From Nicotiana tabacum (taxonomy: Eukaryota; Streptophyta; Magnoliopsida; Solanales; Solanaceae): a DNA stretch of 64,000 nucleotides. Numbering within the stretch: the stretch's first letter is position 1; each line of letters begins with the position of its first letter. The notes under the pieces are model-generated. The model ran no database searches. It was not told where the DNA came from and worked only from the letters and a program-made list of their open reading frames with translations. The DNA lies in assembly GCF_000715075.1 (NCBI RefSeq), contig NC_134085.1, positions 132,784,716 to 132,848,715 on the forward strand, in the 5' to 3' direction. Below, one piece after another: positions 35,065 through 45,765 of the stretch. Position numbers and translations under genes: made by a program.

Positions 35065-37113
35065 ATGAGCACGACAATATATGAGCCTTTTTCAATAATG
35101 ATCAAAATCCCTTTTGAGCTGCAATTGTGGTGGAATGATTTGGGCAAAGAAGGGCAAGACGAAGTGAGAAAATATTTGAAAGACCTTCCGGATTTATTAG
35201 ACATTCAGCCTCAGGGGGGTATCATCAGGGCATTGGTCGCCCATTGGGATTCGGCACATAATGTGTTTCATTTTTCAGACTTTGAACTCACCCCAACAAT
35301 AGAAGAAATAGCGGGGTACATTGAAAGTGACCAAGCTCCATTGAGATTCAAATACTTGATTGCTCCTAGGGCCATTACCATACATCGATTTCTGGATTCC
35401 TTGAAAGTACCCCGGACAGTTCATCACTCAGATTTTGCAAAGGGTTTCTGCAGTTTCCGCTTCGTGTATGATAGATATGGTCATGTGGGCGGGTTCAATA
35501 ATCCAGACTTTAAGCTTTGCAGCAGAAATAGCCGACAAAAATGGGAGGAACATAGGCGAGTGGTATTTATGGTAGCTTTTTTGGGTCTCGTATCATTCCC
35601 AAGGAAAGATGGTAATATTGATTTGAAAGTAGCAGGCGTCGTCAGTACTTTGCAAACAATGGGGAAAAGCACTTTAGCACCTATAATTGTGGCTGATATC
35701 TTCAGAGCTCTCACTGCGTGCAAAGCTGGGGGCAAATTTTTTGAGGGATGTAACTTATTGTTACAAATGTGGATGATGGAGCATTTGTGCCCGCGCCCTC
35801 AGTTATTGAGTTATGGCTTTGTTGAGAAAACTTGTATAGGGGAATTTTGTACGAGAATCAAAGGGGCTAGTCTACCGGAAGGAGTCACGGCTTGGGCATT
35901 ATTATTTCGGAACCTCAAGGCTAGCCAGATACAGTGGGTGCTTGGATGGTTATCTGTCGAGGAAGTCATATATATGCCAGCAGCCCGACCGCATTTTTTG
36001 TTAATGGGACTCAAAAGCATACAACCTTATGCACCGTATCGGGTTCTGAGGCAACTCAGTAGATATCAAGTAATACCGAGAGATGAAGATTTGAGTACCC
36101 AAGTGGTCGAAATTAGTCCTGATGGTCGATTCCCCGAGGAAGAGGTTCGTCAAATTTGGAGTGAGTGTCAATATCTGATGGCAAACACTTGTGTGTCTGA
36201 TAGGGTCAGAGGGGAAATTGATCCAGGGTATCACGAATGGTTCAGAGGTGACGTGGCATATGGGAGACCGGCTAAAAGACCTCATCTCGAAGATTTCGCC
36301 AAGTCGTCCCAAGAGCAGTGGGATTGGTTAGCCAAGGAAGAAAGCTATCGAGTTGAGATTGGTAAATTAAAGCAACAAGTCGAGAGTCTGAAATTCAAGA
36401 ACAGTGTACAGGTTGCCGAGGATCAAGGTGAAAAGAATAGACTAGCCAGAGAAAATGACGCTCTTAAGGCCCAAATCCGACAGTTGAAGATAACCATCGA
36501 TAAGCAACCGAGGAGCCGATCCGGTGAACAATTGGTAAAAAGATTGGAAGGCGAAGTCAGAGAATGGCGGGACGAGCTAGGAAAAGCTGAAAATGTCATG
36601 GCAGAACTTAAAGCACAGTGGGCGACAAAAACCGAAGAGCGTCGCCAATACTTGAATCAGTTGAAAAGGGACCATGAGAAAATTGTTGCCAATTTAAAGA
36701 GAAAAGTAGTTTCCCTTGAAGGTAAAGCGGTTAGGCAGGCTAGAGACTTTGAAACTGAAAGCGGACATTTTTACAACTTGTTAGCCCAAATGGAGGCAGA
36801 AGTGCAACAGCTGCAAGACCAGCACTTGCAAGACTCTCGAGCTTTAAAGACGTGCAGCGATCAGATAAGACGTTTGCTCATAGAAAAGAAGCAAACAAAA
36901 GACATGATTAGAGCCATTGCTCATGCTATTGTCAGGAGATGCCGGGTTTGTGAAGACATGACCCGTACTAATTTTATCTCAGCAGTGATGATCTATGTGA
37001 AGCAAACCATGAATGAGTTAGAGCAGCTTGAAAGGGATTTGTATCCTAGACCCGCGGCGAGGCCGAATGACGCCCCGCGGATACCTAAGTTTGAAGCACT
37101 AGAATATGCATAG
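35065..37113 (+). CDS. ORF1 protein: DUF7745-like domain plus coiled coil
   Basis: This open frame of about 682 codons lies between the leader and gag. I chose ATG 35065 (MSTTIYEP) because the outer copy starts at the equivalent ATG; an in-frame ATG at 35056 would add three residues. The N-terminal ~370 residues resemble the DUF7745/plant-mobile-domain-like proteins carried by plant Tat elements: HNVFHFSDFELTPTIEEIAG, VAFLGLVSFPRKDGNIDL, FFEGCNLLLQMWMMEHL, HFLLMGLKSIQPYAPYRVLR. Residues ~410-610 are highly charged and predicted by eye to be coiled coil (LKQQVESLKFKN, LVKRLEGEVREW). The tail RPAARPNDAPRIPKFEALEY is shared with the outer copy. An extra ORF before gag is an Ogre mark; its biochemical role is unknown. 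It has no signal peptide or membrane segment and is the only intact gene of this element. Confidence 0.82.
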   Translation: MSTTIYEPFSIMIKIPFELQLWWNDLGKEGQDEVRKYLKDLPDLLDIQPQGGIIRALVAHWDSAHNVFHFSDFELTPTIEEIAGYIESDQAPLRFKYLIAPRAITIHRFLDSLKVPRTVHHSDFAKGFCSFRFVYDRYGHVGGFNNPDFKLCSRNSRQKWEEHRRVVFMVAFLGLVSFPRKDGNIDLKVAGVVSTLQTMGKSTLAPIIVADIFRALTACKAGGKFFEGCNLLLQMWMMEHLCPRPQLLSYGFVEKTCIGEFCTRIKGASLPEGVTAWALLFRNLKASQIQWVLGWLSVEEVIYMPAARPHFLLMGLKSIQPYAPYRVLRQLSRYQVIPRDEDLSTQVVEISPDGRFPEEEVRQIWSECQYLMANTCVSDRVRGEIDPGYHEWFRGDVAYGRPAKRPHLEDFAKSSQEQWDWLAKEESYRVEIGKLKQQVESLKFKNSVQVAEDQGEKNRLARENDALKAQIRQLKITIDKQPRSRSGEQLVKRLEGEVREWRDELGKAENVMAELKAQWATKTEERRQYLNQLKRDHEKIVANLKRKVVSLEGKAVRQARDFETESGHFYNLLAQMEAEVQQLQDQHLQDSRALKTCSDQIRRLLIEKKQTKDMIRAIAHAIVRRCRVCEDMTRTNFISAVMIYVKQTMNELEQLERDLYPRPAARPNDAPRIPKFEALEYA

Positions 37114-37327
37114 TCCGTGTCTGTGAATGTCTACCATTTCGAGTCAGTCTTTTGTACGTCCGTTATCTTTCTGGATTGAGTATGTTTGCAAGCTTAGAGT
37201 TTTTTGTTTGCTTTCAGATTGCGTTTGGTAGTTTCTTTCCAAAACAAAAGTTGTCGAGTTTGTAAGAGTCTGTTTATTAATGAAAGTTGAGCATTTTATT
37301 TCCACCCTTATTTTTACATTTATCTTC

Positions 37328-37395
37328 ACGAACTACGCTTGGTTTGATTCGTGCGGGGTCACGATACGTAGGCAATCTCCATAGGATTCGACCAT
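37328..37395 (+). ncRNA. structured RNA motif, nested copy 2 (ORF1-gag gap)
   Basis: P1 is CTACG 37333-37337 with CGTAG 37367-37371. P2 is TCGTG 37349-37353 with CACGA 37360-37364. P3 is AATC 37374-37377 with GATT 37385-37388. P2 and P3 sequences differ from nested copy 1 yet remain fully paired. Confidence 0.65.
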
Positions 37396-37540
37396 AACCG
37401 AAAAGAAAACAAAAGGAATGAAAAGGAAAATATAAGGAAAACCAAGAAAAATAGAAAGAAAGAAAAGAGCGGAAAAACAAGAGAGAGAAAAGAAAAAGCA
37501 CAAGAGAGGGATAAGGCGAGGAGAAGAAAAACGAAACAAG
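37396..37540 (+). repeat. purine-rich tract between ORF1 and gag (nested)
   Basis: The sense strand is nearly all A and G (AAAAGGAAAAT, AGAGAGAAAAGAAAAAG), immediately after motif copy 2. The remaining gap to gag at 37757 holds nothing else recognisable. Confidence 0.75.
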
Positions 37541-37756
37541 GAATGAAATGCCGGGATGACGCATGCAATCGGGCAAATGCATAATAGAAAGGAATAACTG
37601 TATAAGTGCATTCATGCCAACGCGTGATTGTTAAATCTGTTAAGACCTAATCGCTAACAAAGTGTTGTCTAAATGTGTGATATTAGGCAGGTGGTTGATT
37701 GATTGGCAATTCTGGCAACTCATCCATACAACACCCGGTCGAAAGATCAAGTAAAA

Positions 37757-40700
37757 ATGACAGGGCAGGATTCGGAAATCAGCATCATAGACCCTTCGAA
37801 TGAGGTTGAGGTAACAGATGTGGGTGCTATGAAAGAAGAGATGAGGAAATTAAAAGCACAAATGGCTGAAATGCATCAGGCATGGTCGCAGGGACACCCA
37901 GCACCACTATATCCTGCCAACCCATCTTACATCCCACCCTTGGCTCAAGATCAGGAGCCTACCACTCCCCACGCATCTTTAGCTTTCCCTTATCAGGCCC
38001 AGGGTTATGGTACCACGTCATATGCTCCCCCAGCTCCACCCTCCAAACAAAACCCTCCACCACCCATGGTTCCCGTCTTTGTGGCACCTCCCCCCGCACC
38101 ACTACATAGATCATCCAGTGAGCCGCTATTCCAAGCTCACGACACCTAATATTACCCTCTCAAACCTACTTTCAAAGCGCCTGAGCCATATGTCTACTCT
38201 CCCCATTTTGAAATCCCGGGAGAAGTTGAGAAAGCGGTTAAGAATGTAGAATAAGAGGAGGTGATTCGTAAAGTCAAAAGCCTGGAGCAATCCTTCAGGA
38301 ACATGCATGGTTTAGGAAACCAAGTTAGTGTCGCATACAAAGATTTGTGCCCTTTTCCTGATGTACAGTTGCCTGCGGGGTTTAAAATGCCGAAGTTTGA
38401 CTTATATGAGGGGCATGGTGACCCAGTAGCCCATCTGCATGGTTTCTGTAGCAAAATGAGAGGGGCCGGGGGAAAGGATGAGTTGTTGATAGCATATTTC
38501 GGGCAAAGCCTGAGCGGGTCAGTGCTAGAATGGTACACGAGGCAAGACCCCGGCCGATGGTATACATGGGATGATTTGGCCCAGGCATTCATTGGCCATT
38601 TTCAATATAACCTCGAAATAGTCCCTGATCGTCTGTCATTGTTGAAACTAGAAAAGAAGCCTGGGGAAAGTTTTAGAGAGTTTGGTTTCCGCTGGAGGGA
38701 ACAAGCTGCAAGGGTTGATCCTCCCATGCGGGAGAGTGAGATGGTAGATTACTTCTTGCAAACATTGGAACCTACCTATTTTGGTCATCTAGTGACATCT
38801 GTCGGGAAGTAGTTTAATGAAGTGGTAAAGATGGGAGCCATGATTGAAGAAGGATTGAAATCTAACAAGATATTGAGCTACTCGGCGTTGAAAGCAACCA
38901 CCCAGGCCATCCAAAATGGTACTGGTGGTGTGCTTGGGAAGAAGAAGAAAGAAGAAGTTGCTGCAGTTGAAGCTAGTGCTTGGTCCAGGACCAATAACCC
39001 TCCACTCTACTACAACCAACCCAGACCCCACCACCCAAACTATCAATATACCCCATATGGCCCACCGCAACACTATTATCCACCACCAGAACCACACTTT
39101 TCTATTCACCACGCCCAGACCTACACTCAACCCCCAGTGCACTCGCAATGGCGTACACCAAGTCCCCAAAATACACAGCCACACCCACAAAACACCTATC
39201 CACCTCCCAGGGCTAACAGACCAGGAACCAACTTCCGCCCAAACCAAGCTTTTAGAAATGAGAAGGCCCCAAACAGAAAAACATTTACTCCGCTGGGAGA
39301 ATCTTACACTTCTCTCTTCCACAGGTTGAAACAGTTGGGGATGCTGACCCCAGTTGAATCCAAAGCACCAAATCCTCTTCCCAGAAACCTGGACCACTCT
39401 GTTAGCTGCGATTATTGCTCAGGGATGCCGGGGCACGATACTGAAAAATGTTGGAAGTTGAAAAACGCAATCCAAGAGCTCATTGATAATCTTCGTATTG
39501 AGGTACAGGCTCCAGAGGCCCCGAACATCAATCAAAATCCGTTACCAGTGCATTATGAGGCCAACATGATCGAACTGATACATAAGGGGGCAGATCCTAA
39601 GAAACCTTCGTAGGTGGTTATGGTGATTCGTTCTACGGAAACCAAAGAAAAGACAGTGAGTGCAAGGCCAGTGGTTCAGTTAAAAGCAATAAAAGACAAG
39701 CCAGTGCTAGTAATGGGAGAGGGACCATTTGCGGCCGAGAAAAAGCAGGAGCCAGTCAAGATAGTGGTACCAAGGTCAGTATCCGCGCCCGTGGTGGTTG
39801 TGAAGGGAGCCTATGTAGAACCGGTTGTCATAAAACCGGTATTCCAATTACCCATGGTTGATAGCAAAGTCGTACCCTGGAAATATAACAAGGTAGTGGT
39901 GACATACAAAGGAAAGGAAATTGAGGAAGAAAGTTGTGAAGCACAGGGACTGACCCGGTCGGGACGTTGTTTCGCCCCCGAAGAGTTGAGAAAAGCTAAA
40001 GGCGCAAAAGACAATCCAGTACCAGTTAAAAAAGCTGTAACGGAAGAAGAGGCAGAAGAGTTTCTGAAAAAGATGAAAGGACAAGATTATTCCATTGTTG
40101 AGCAACTGAGAAAAACACCGGCCCAAATCTCGTTGTTATCATTATTAATTCACTCTGATGAGCATTGCCGAGCTTTAATAAAGATATTGAATGAGGCTCA
40201 TGTGCCTGACAAAATTTCAGTTAACCATTTAGAGACAATTGCCAACAAGATCTTTGAAGTGAACAGGGTGGCATTTTCTGATGATGAATTGCCTATGGAA
40301 GGCACAGAACACAACAAGGCTCTCTATTTGACAGTCAAATGTGAAGGTTCAATGGTTACTCGAGCACTAATCGATAACGGGTCGAGCGCTAATATTTGCA
40401 CGTTATCCACATTGAACAAGTTAAAGATTGATGAGGATAGAATCCGCAAAAATAGCATTTGTGTTCGAGGGTTCGATGGAGGGGGAACAAACACGGTAGG
40501 GGATATTGTACTCGAATTGACTATTGGCCCAGTCGAGTTCACGATGGAATTTCAGGTGTTGGATGTTGCAGTATCCTATAATCTTTTGTTGGGTCGACCG
40601 TGGATTCATGCGGCAAAAGTCGTGCCCTCCACACTGCACCAAATGATCAAATTCGAGTGGGACAGACAAGAAATTGTGTTACATGGGGAAGATCCCACGT

Positions 40701-41280
40701 GCGCCATGAATGATGCCATTGTACCCTTTATAGAGACCGAAGATGATAAGGGGTCATGGGTATATCAGATCCTCGACACGGTTTCGGTGAGCAGGGTGCC
40801 TGAGGGTAAAAGCATGCCATGTCCCAGGGTGTCAGCTGCGACCGTCATGGTAGTATCAGAAATGTTGAATAACGGGTTCGTGCCCGGGAAGGGTTTGGGG
40901 GTTGAACTGCAGGGCATTACTCAACCTGTGTCTTTGCCCAAAAATCTGGACACCTTCGGGTTAGGGTTCAAACCAACAGTGGCAGATATTAGAAAGGCCC
41001 GTAAATTGAAGAAGAAAGCTTGGGTGCTCCCTAAACCAATTCCTCGATTGTCCAGGTCCTTCGTCAGACCGAGTATTAAGAAACAGTCATTGGCAAAGAT
41101 GTCAGGTTCGTTAATTGAGGTGGATGGGAATTTGGATAAGGTGTTTGAGAAAGTATTTGCTGAAGTAAACATGGTTGAGGCCGGGGAAGGGTCAAGCAGA
41201 GCAGACATACAGTACATCGGACCACGTGCTAACATCAACAATTGGGAAGCTACTCCTCTTCCAGTTCGGATGGAGTCGTG
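37757..41280 (+). pseudogene. gag-protease exon (nested), four in-frame stops
   Basis: This is one reading frame from ATG 37757 (MTGQDSE) to the putative splice donor, broken by TAA 38147, TAA 38252, TAG 38810 and TAG 39611. Order: a proline-rich N-terminus (PPPPMVPVFVAPPPAP); a retrotransposon gag capsid domain (about 38260-38810, FPDVQLPAGFKMPKFDLYEG, SGSVLEWYTRQD); a second proline/tyrosine-rich linker; a zinc knuckle of form C-x2-C-x5-H-x4-C (39407-39451); a retropepsin with catalytic DNGSS (Asp codon at 40373) and YNLLLGRPWIH; and a G-patch-like GFVPGKGLG (about 40873). Aligned with the outer copy, at least two of the stops replace a probable Gln codon, fitting C-to-T change. Without its stops it would supply capsid and protease. 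Confidence 0.9.
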
Positions 41281-41452
41281 GTAGTGGGTTTTGTTTTCCT
41301 TTTTGTCACCTGGATTATTCCAGGGTTTGTAATCCAGTTGTTATGTTCCGTCCGTTTGGATGAGTTAAAACCTTGTTATCTTTACATTTAATGAAATGCA
41401 ATTTTCTTCGTCCCTAATTCTCTTTCCATTTTCTTTTCTTTTCTTTGTACAG
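41281..41452 (+). other. putative intron between pro and RT (nested)
   Basis: A 172-base interval starts GTAGTGGG, with stop TAG as its bases 2-4, and ends in a pyrimidine tract CTTTTCTTTTCTTTGTACAG. Removing it joins ...GAG TCG TG with T TCT TTT TAT, giving E-S-C-S-F-Y in frame. CTAAT at about 41414-41418 could be the branch site. Position and length match the outer copy (170 bases), and an intron here is known from Ogre. Confidence 0.78.
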
Positions 41453-44400
41453 TTCTTTTTATGCTGATATCAATGACATGACATGCATGAGGAATCTTCG
41501 GCCCAGTTTTAAAATCCAATCTAGTTCAGAAGTAATAATACAAGAGATCGAGTGTGATGATGGGGTGGATTGTAACAATGATGAAGCTTATGAGGAAATT
41601 AGTAAAGAATTAAGTCACTTTGAAGAAAAACCCAAACCTAACCTAAATGACACAGAAGCAGTTAATCTAGGGGACCAAGAGAATGTACGGGAAACTAAAA
41701 TAAGTGTTCATTTGGAGCCACAACTCAAGGAGGAGATAATTAAAGTATTGCATGAGTACAAAGACGTTTTTGCATGGTCATATGATGATATGCCGGGTCT
41801 AAGCACCGATTTGGTGGTTCATAAATTGCCCACTGATCCAGCACTCCTCCCTGTCAAGCAGAAGTTGAGAAAGTTCAAAACAGACATAAGTGTGAAGATC
41901 AAAGAAGAGATCACCAAGCAGTTTGAAGGCAAGGGTCATTCAGGTTACACGGTACCCCACTTGGTTAGCCAATGTCGTGCCTGTGCCAAAGAAAGATGGC
42001 AAGACCAGGGTGTGCGTCGATTATCAAGACCTTAACAAGGCAAGCCCAAAAGATAATTTCCCACTGCCCAACATCCATATACTGATCGACAATTGTGCCA
42101 AACATGATATTGGCTCTTTTGTGGATTGTTATGCGGGTTATCATCAGATTCTAATGGACAAGGAAGATGCAGAAAAGACAGCATTCATCACACCGTGGGG
42201 AACGTATTGTTATCGGGTCATGCCGTTTGGTTTAAAAAATGCTGGGGCAACTTATATGAGGGCCATGACAAATATCTTCCATGATATGATACATAAAAAA
42301 ATCGAGGAATATGTGGATGATGTGATCATGAAGTCTAGACAGCAATCCGACCATGTCAGAGATTTGAGAAAATTCTTTCAAAGGCTTCGCAGGTACAATC
42401 TTAAGCTCAATCCTGCGAAATGTGCTTTCGGGGTGCCATCTGGGAAGTTGTTGGGATTTATAGTCAGCCGGAGGGGTATTGAATTAGACCCGTCAAAGAT
42501 CAAAGCTATTCAGGAGTTGCCACCTCCAAGAAACAAAACCGAGGTGATGAGCTTGTTGGGAAGACTGAACTATATCAGCAGGTTCATTGCTCAGCTCACG
42601 GCAACGTGTGAACCAATTTTCAGATTGTTAAAGAAAGATGTCGCGGTCAAATGGACTGATGAATGTCAGGAGGCTTTTGATAAGATAAAGGAGTATTTGT
42701 CAAACCCACCCGTGTTGGTCCCACCAGAACAAGGGAGACCTTTGATTCTGTATCTGACAGTTGTGGACAGTTCATTAGGCTGTGTACTGGGGCAGCATGA
42801 TGTTACGGGCAGAAAGGAGCAGGCTATCTACTATCTCAGTAAGAAGTTCACATCTTACGAGGTCAAGTATACTCATCTGGAAAGGACATGTTGTGCCCTA
42901 ACTTGGGTGGCACAGAAATTGAAATATTACTTGTCATCTTACACCACTTACCTTATATCTCGCTTGGACCCGTTGAAGTATATTTTTCAGAAACCCATGC
43001 CCACAGGAAGGCTTGCAAAGTGGCAGATCTTACTTACAGAGTTCGACATCGTCTATGTGACACGGACTGCCATGAAAGCACAGGCACTAGCCGATCACTT
43101 GGCTGAGAACCCCGTTGATGAAGATTATGAGCCTTTGAAGACTTATTTCCCTGATGAAGAGGTAATGCACATTGATGAATTAGAACAAGCTGAGAAGTTG
43201 GGATGGAAACTTTTCTTTGATGGGGCCGCCAATATGAAAGGCGTAGGAATAGGTGCGGTACTTATTTCGGAAACAGGTCAGCATTACCCTGTTACAGCTC
43301 GGCTTCATTTTTACTGTACAAACAACATGGCAGAATATGAGGCGTGTATATTGGGATTGAGATTAGCTGTGGATATGGGTATACGGGAAGTCTTGGTCAT
43401 GGGTGACTCGGACTTACTGGTACACCAGATTCAAGGGGAATGGGAAACACGGGACTTGAAGCTTATACTGTATCAGCAGTGTCTGCATGAGCTTTGCCAG
43501 TGTTTTCAGGCCATAGAATTCAGACACATTCCAAGGATTCATAATGTGGTTGCTGACGCTTTGGCTACTTTGGCGTCAATGTTGCACCATCCAGATAAGG
43601 CCTATGTTGATCCATTGCAGATTCAAGTCCGTGATCAACATGCTTACTGTAATATGATAGAAGAGGAAATCGATGGAGAGCCGTGGTTCTATGATATCAA
43701 AGAGTACATCAAAGCGGGAGTATATCCAACGCAGGCCACCGGTGATCAGAAAAGAACAATTCGACGGTTGGCAAGTGGGTTTTTCCTTAGTGGAGGAGTA
43801 CTGTACAAAAGAACGCCAGAGCTCGGTTTGTTGAGATGTATAGATGCACGGCAGGCCACAACTATCATGACTGAGGTGCATTCCGGAGTTTGCGGACCGC
43901 ATATGAGTGGGTATGTTCTAGCAAAGAAGATTCTCCGAGCAGGTTATTATTGGCTCACGATGGAGCGAGATTGTATCAGTTTTGTGCGTAAGTGTCATCA
44001 ATGCCAAATACATGGAGATTTGATTCATGCTCCACCATCAGAATTACATACGATGTTCGCGCCATGGCCTTTTGTTGCATGGGGCATGGATGTTATTAGG
44101 CCATTTGATCCAGCAGCATCAAATGGGCACAGGTTTATCTTGGTAGCTATAGATTATTTTACCAAATGGGTGGAAGCGAAGACATTCAAGTCTGTGACCA
44201 AGAAGGCTGTAGTTGACTTCGTGCATGCAAATATCATCTGTCGGTTTGGGATCCCAAAGGTAATCATCACAGATAATGGGGCTAATCTTAATAGTCATTT
44301 AATGAAGGAGACATGTCAGCAGTTTAAGATTGCTCACATGCACTCTACTCCGTACCGTCCCAAGGCAAATGGTGCGGTTGAAGCGGCCAATAAGAACATA

Positions 44401-44931
44401 AAGAAAATACTCCGGAAGATGGTTGAAGGATCTAGACAATGGCACGAGAAATTGCCTTTTGGATTGTTAGGATATCGCACCACCGTGCGTACCTCGGTAG
44501 GGGCGACTCCTTACTCATTGGTATACGGTACCGAGGCAGTAATACCCGCAGAAGTGGAAATCCCATATCTGCGAATCATTGCAAAGGTTGAGATCGATGA
44601 TGATGAATGGGTGAAAAGCCGTCTTGAGCAGTTGAGTTTGATCGATGAGAAAAGATTGGCATCAGTATGTCATGGCCAACTGTACCAACGAAGAATAGCA
44701 AGAGCATACAACAAAAAAGTACGTCAAAGGAAATTTGAAGTCGGGCAATTAGTACTGAGGCGGATCTTGCCTCATTGGGCTGAGGCAAAAGGAAAATTTG
44801 CCCCAAACTGGCAGGGACCATTTGTAGTAACCAGAGTGTTGTCTAACGAAGCATTGTATTTGACAGATGTGGAAGGAAAATGTGTAGAAATGACCATCAA
44901 TTCCGATGCGGTCAAGAGATATTATGTATGA
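41453..44931 (+). pseudogene. RT-RNaseH-aRNaseH-integrase exon (nested), one frameshift
   Basis: Pol is complete except for one extra G in the run at 41933-41935, which shifts the frame early in RT; downstream the frame is open for about 1000 codons. RT has PVPKKDGKTRVCVDYQDLNK, the catalytic Asp block FVDCYAGYHQ and YVDD at 42310-42321. RNase H follows (about 42700-43090). A second, archaeal-type RNase H carries FDGAAN (Asp at 43219), NNMAEYEA, MGDSDLL and NVVADALA. Integrase has an HH-CC zinc region (H at about 43880, CHQC near 43995) and a D-D-E core in GMDVI, TDNGAN and AVEAAN (about 44088, 44270, 44378). It ends DAVKRYYV, TGA 44929-44931. The dual RNase H marks the Tat lineage. The frameshift could be real decay or an assembly error. 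Confidence 0.92.
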
Positions 44932-45240
44932 TTTCTTTATTTTCTGAATGTATCTATTCGTATTTGGCATATCTTAAAGATTGAAATGATGAAGGCATTT
45001 TGTTCTGCTATCCAAACACTCCTATCCCTTATTATCCCCTTCGAGCCTTACTTATTTTTCATACACCTCTTTCGGAATCAGCGGCACTATCAGAGAACAC
45101 AGGTGCCGAACATAAAGAAAAGAAGGAAAGAAAAGAAAAGAAAAGAAAAAAAAAAGGAAAAAAAAGGAAAAGAAAAAGAAAAGAAGAAAAGGAAAAGAAA
45201 GAAAAGTGAAAGAAAAGGAAAGGAAGAAAATCACAACAAC
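44932..45240 (+). repeat. start of nested 3' UTR with purine tract
   Basis: A T-rich stretch after the pol stop leads to an AAAAGAAAAG-type purine tract at 45115-45235. It ends just before structured motif copy 3, exactly as in the outer element. Confidence 0.75.
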
Positions 45241-45255
45241 AAAGTTAAATACAGT

Positions 45256-45318
45256 GAACTACGTTTGACTTGATCCCGAAAGGGTACGTAGGTAGCCTTA
45301 CTCCGAGGTTCAGTCATA
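45256..45318 (+). ncRNA. structured RNA motif, nested copy 3 (after pol)
   Basis: P1 is CTACG 45259-45263 with CGTAG 45287-45291. P2 is CCC 45275-45277 with GGG 45282-45284, closed by GAAA, a GNRA tetraloop. P3 is AGCC 45294-45297 with GGTT 45307-45310 (one G-U pair). Confidence 0.6.
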
Positions 45319-45449
45319 CCAAATAGAAATCCAAAAATCCCCAAGCAAGAAACTGAGGCAGAAGTGGTGATTGTTATGAAAGTTGGATTCCGAAAGTTGT
45401 AATTTGAACCCATTTGAATTGTTTTGAGCCTTTTATACCTTTCTTTCTA

Positions 45450-45500
45450 ACTCAATCCAAAAGCCTACATTACGGTCCAAAGAAAGACCTTATGATCAGT
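45450..45500 (+). other. conserved 3' UTR block (nested)
   Basis: It contains AAAAGCCTACATTACGGTCC followed by AAAGAAAGACCTT and is almost identical to 24340-24372. The same GGTC/GACC pairing is possible. Confidence 0.6.
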
Positions 45501-45584
45501 TTTGAGAAATACCAAGATGAACAGGTAGGAATAACCCCCGACAGGGGCAACACTCTGGTTCGAGCAAGAAGAACAAAAATAAAT

Positions 45585-45765
45585 GAGAGAGTCTTATGGG
45601 TGAAAACCCTCACGGACACCGTAAGATGACGGGAGCTGAGAGAAAAATAAATGAGAGAGTCTTGTTGGTGAAAACCTTTACGGGCACCTCAAGGCGAAGG
45701 TGAGATAAGAAATGGAAAACTGAGAAAGGTCTGTTGATAGAAATCGTTTCGCGGTACTGCAGGGA
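45585..45765 (+). repeat. triplicated double-hairpin repeat (nested)
   Basis: Three units start near 45589, 45649 and 45720. Units one and two have GGGTGAAAACCC and GGTGAAAACC (GNRA hairpins), each followed by a CTYACGG...CCGTAAG-type inverted repeat. Unit three keeps the outline with changed bases. It matches the outer element at 24465-24650. Confidence 0.65.

Noticed and set aside
38789..39397. A 202-codon frame on the minus strand opposite gag.
   Set aside because: It is an antisense shadow of the proline-rich gag linker.
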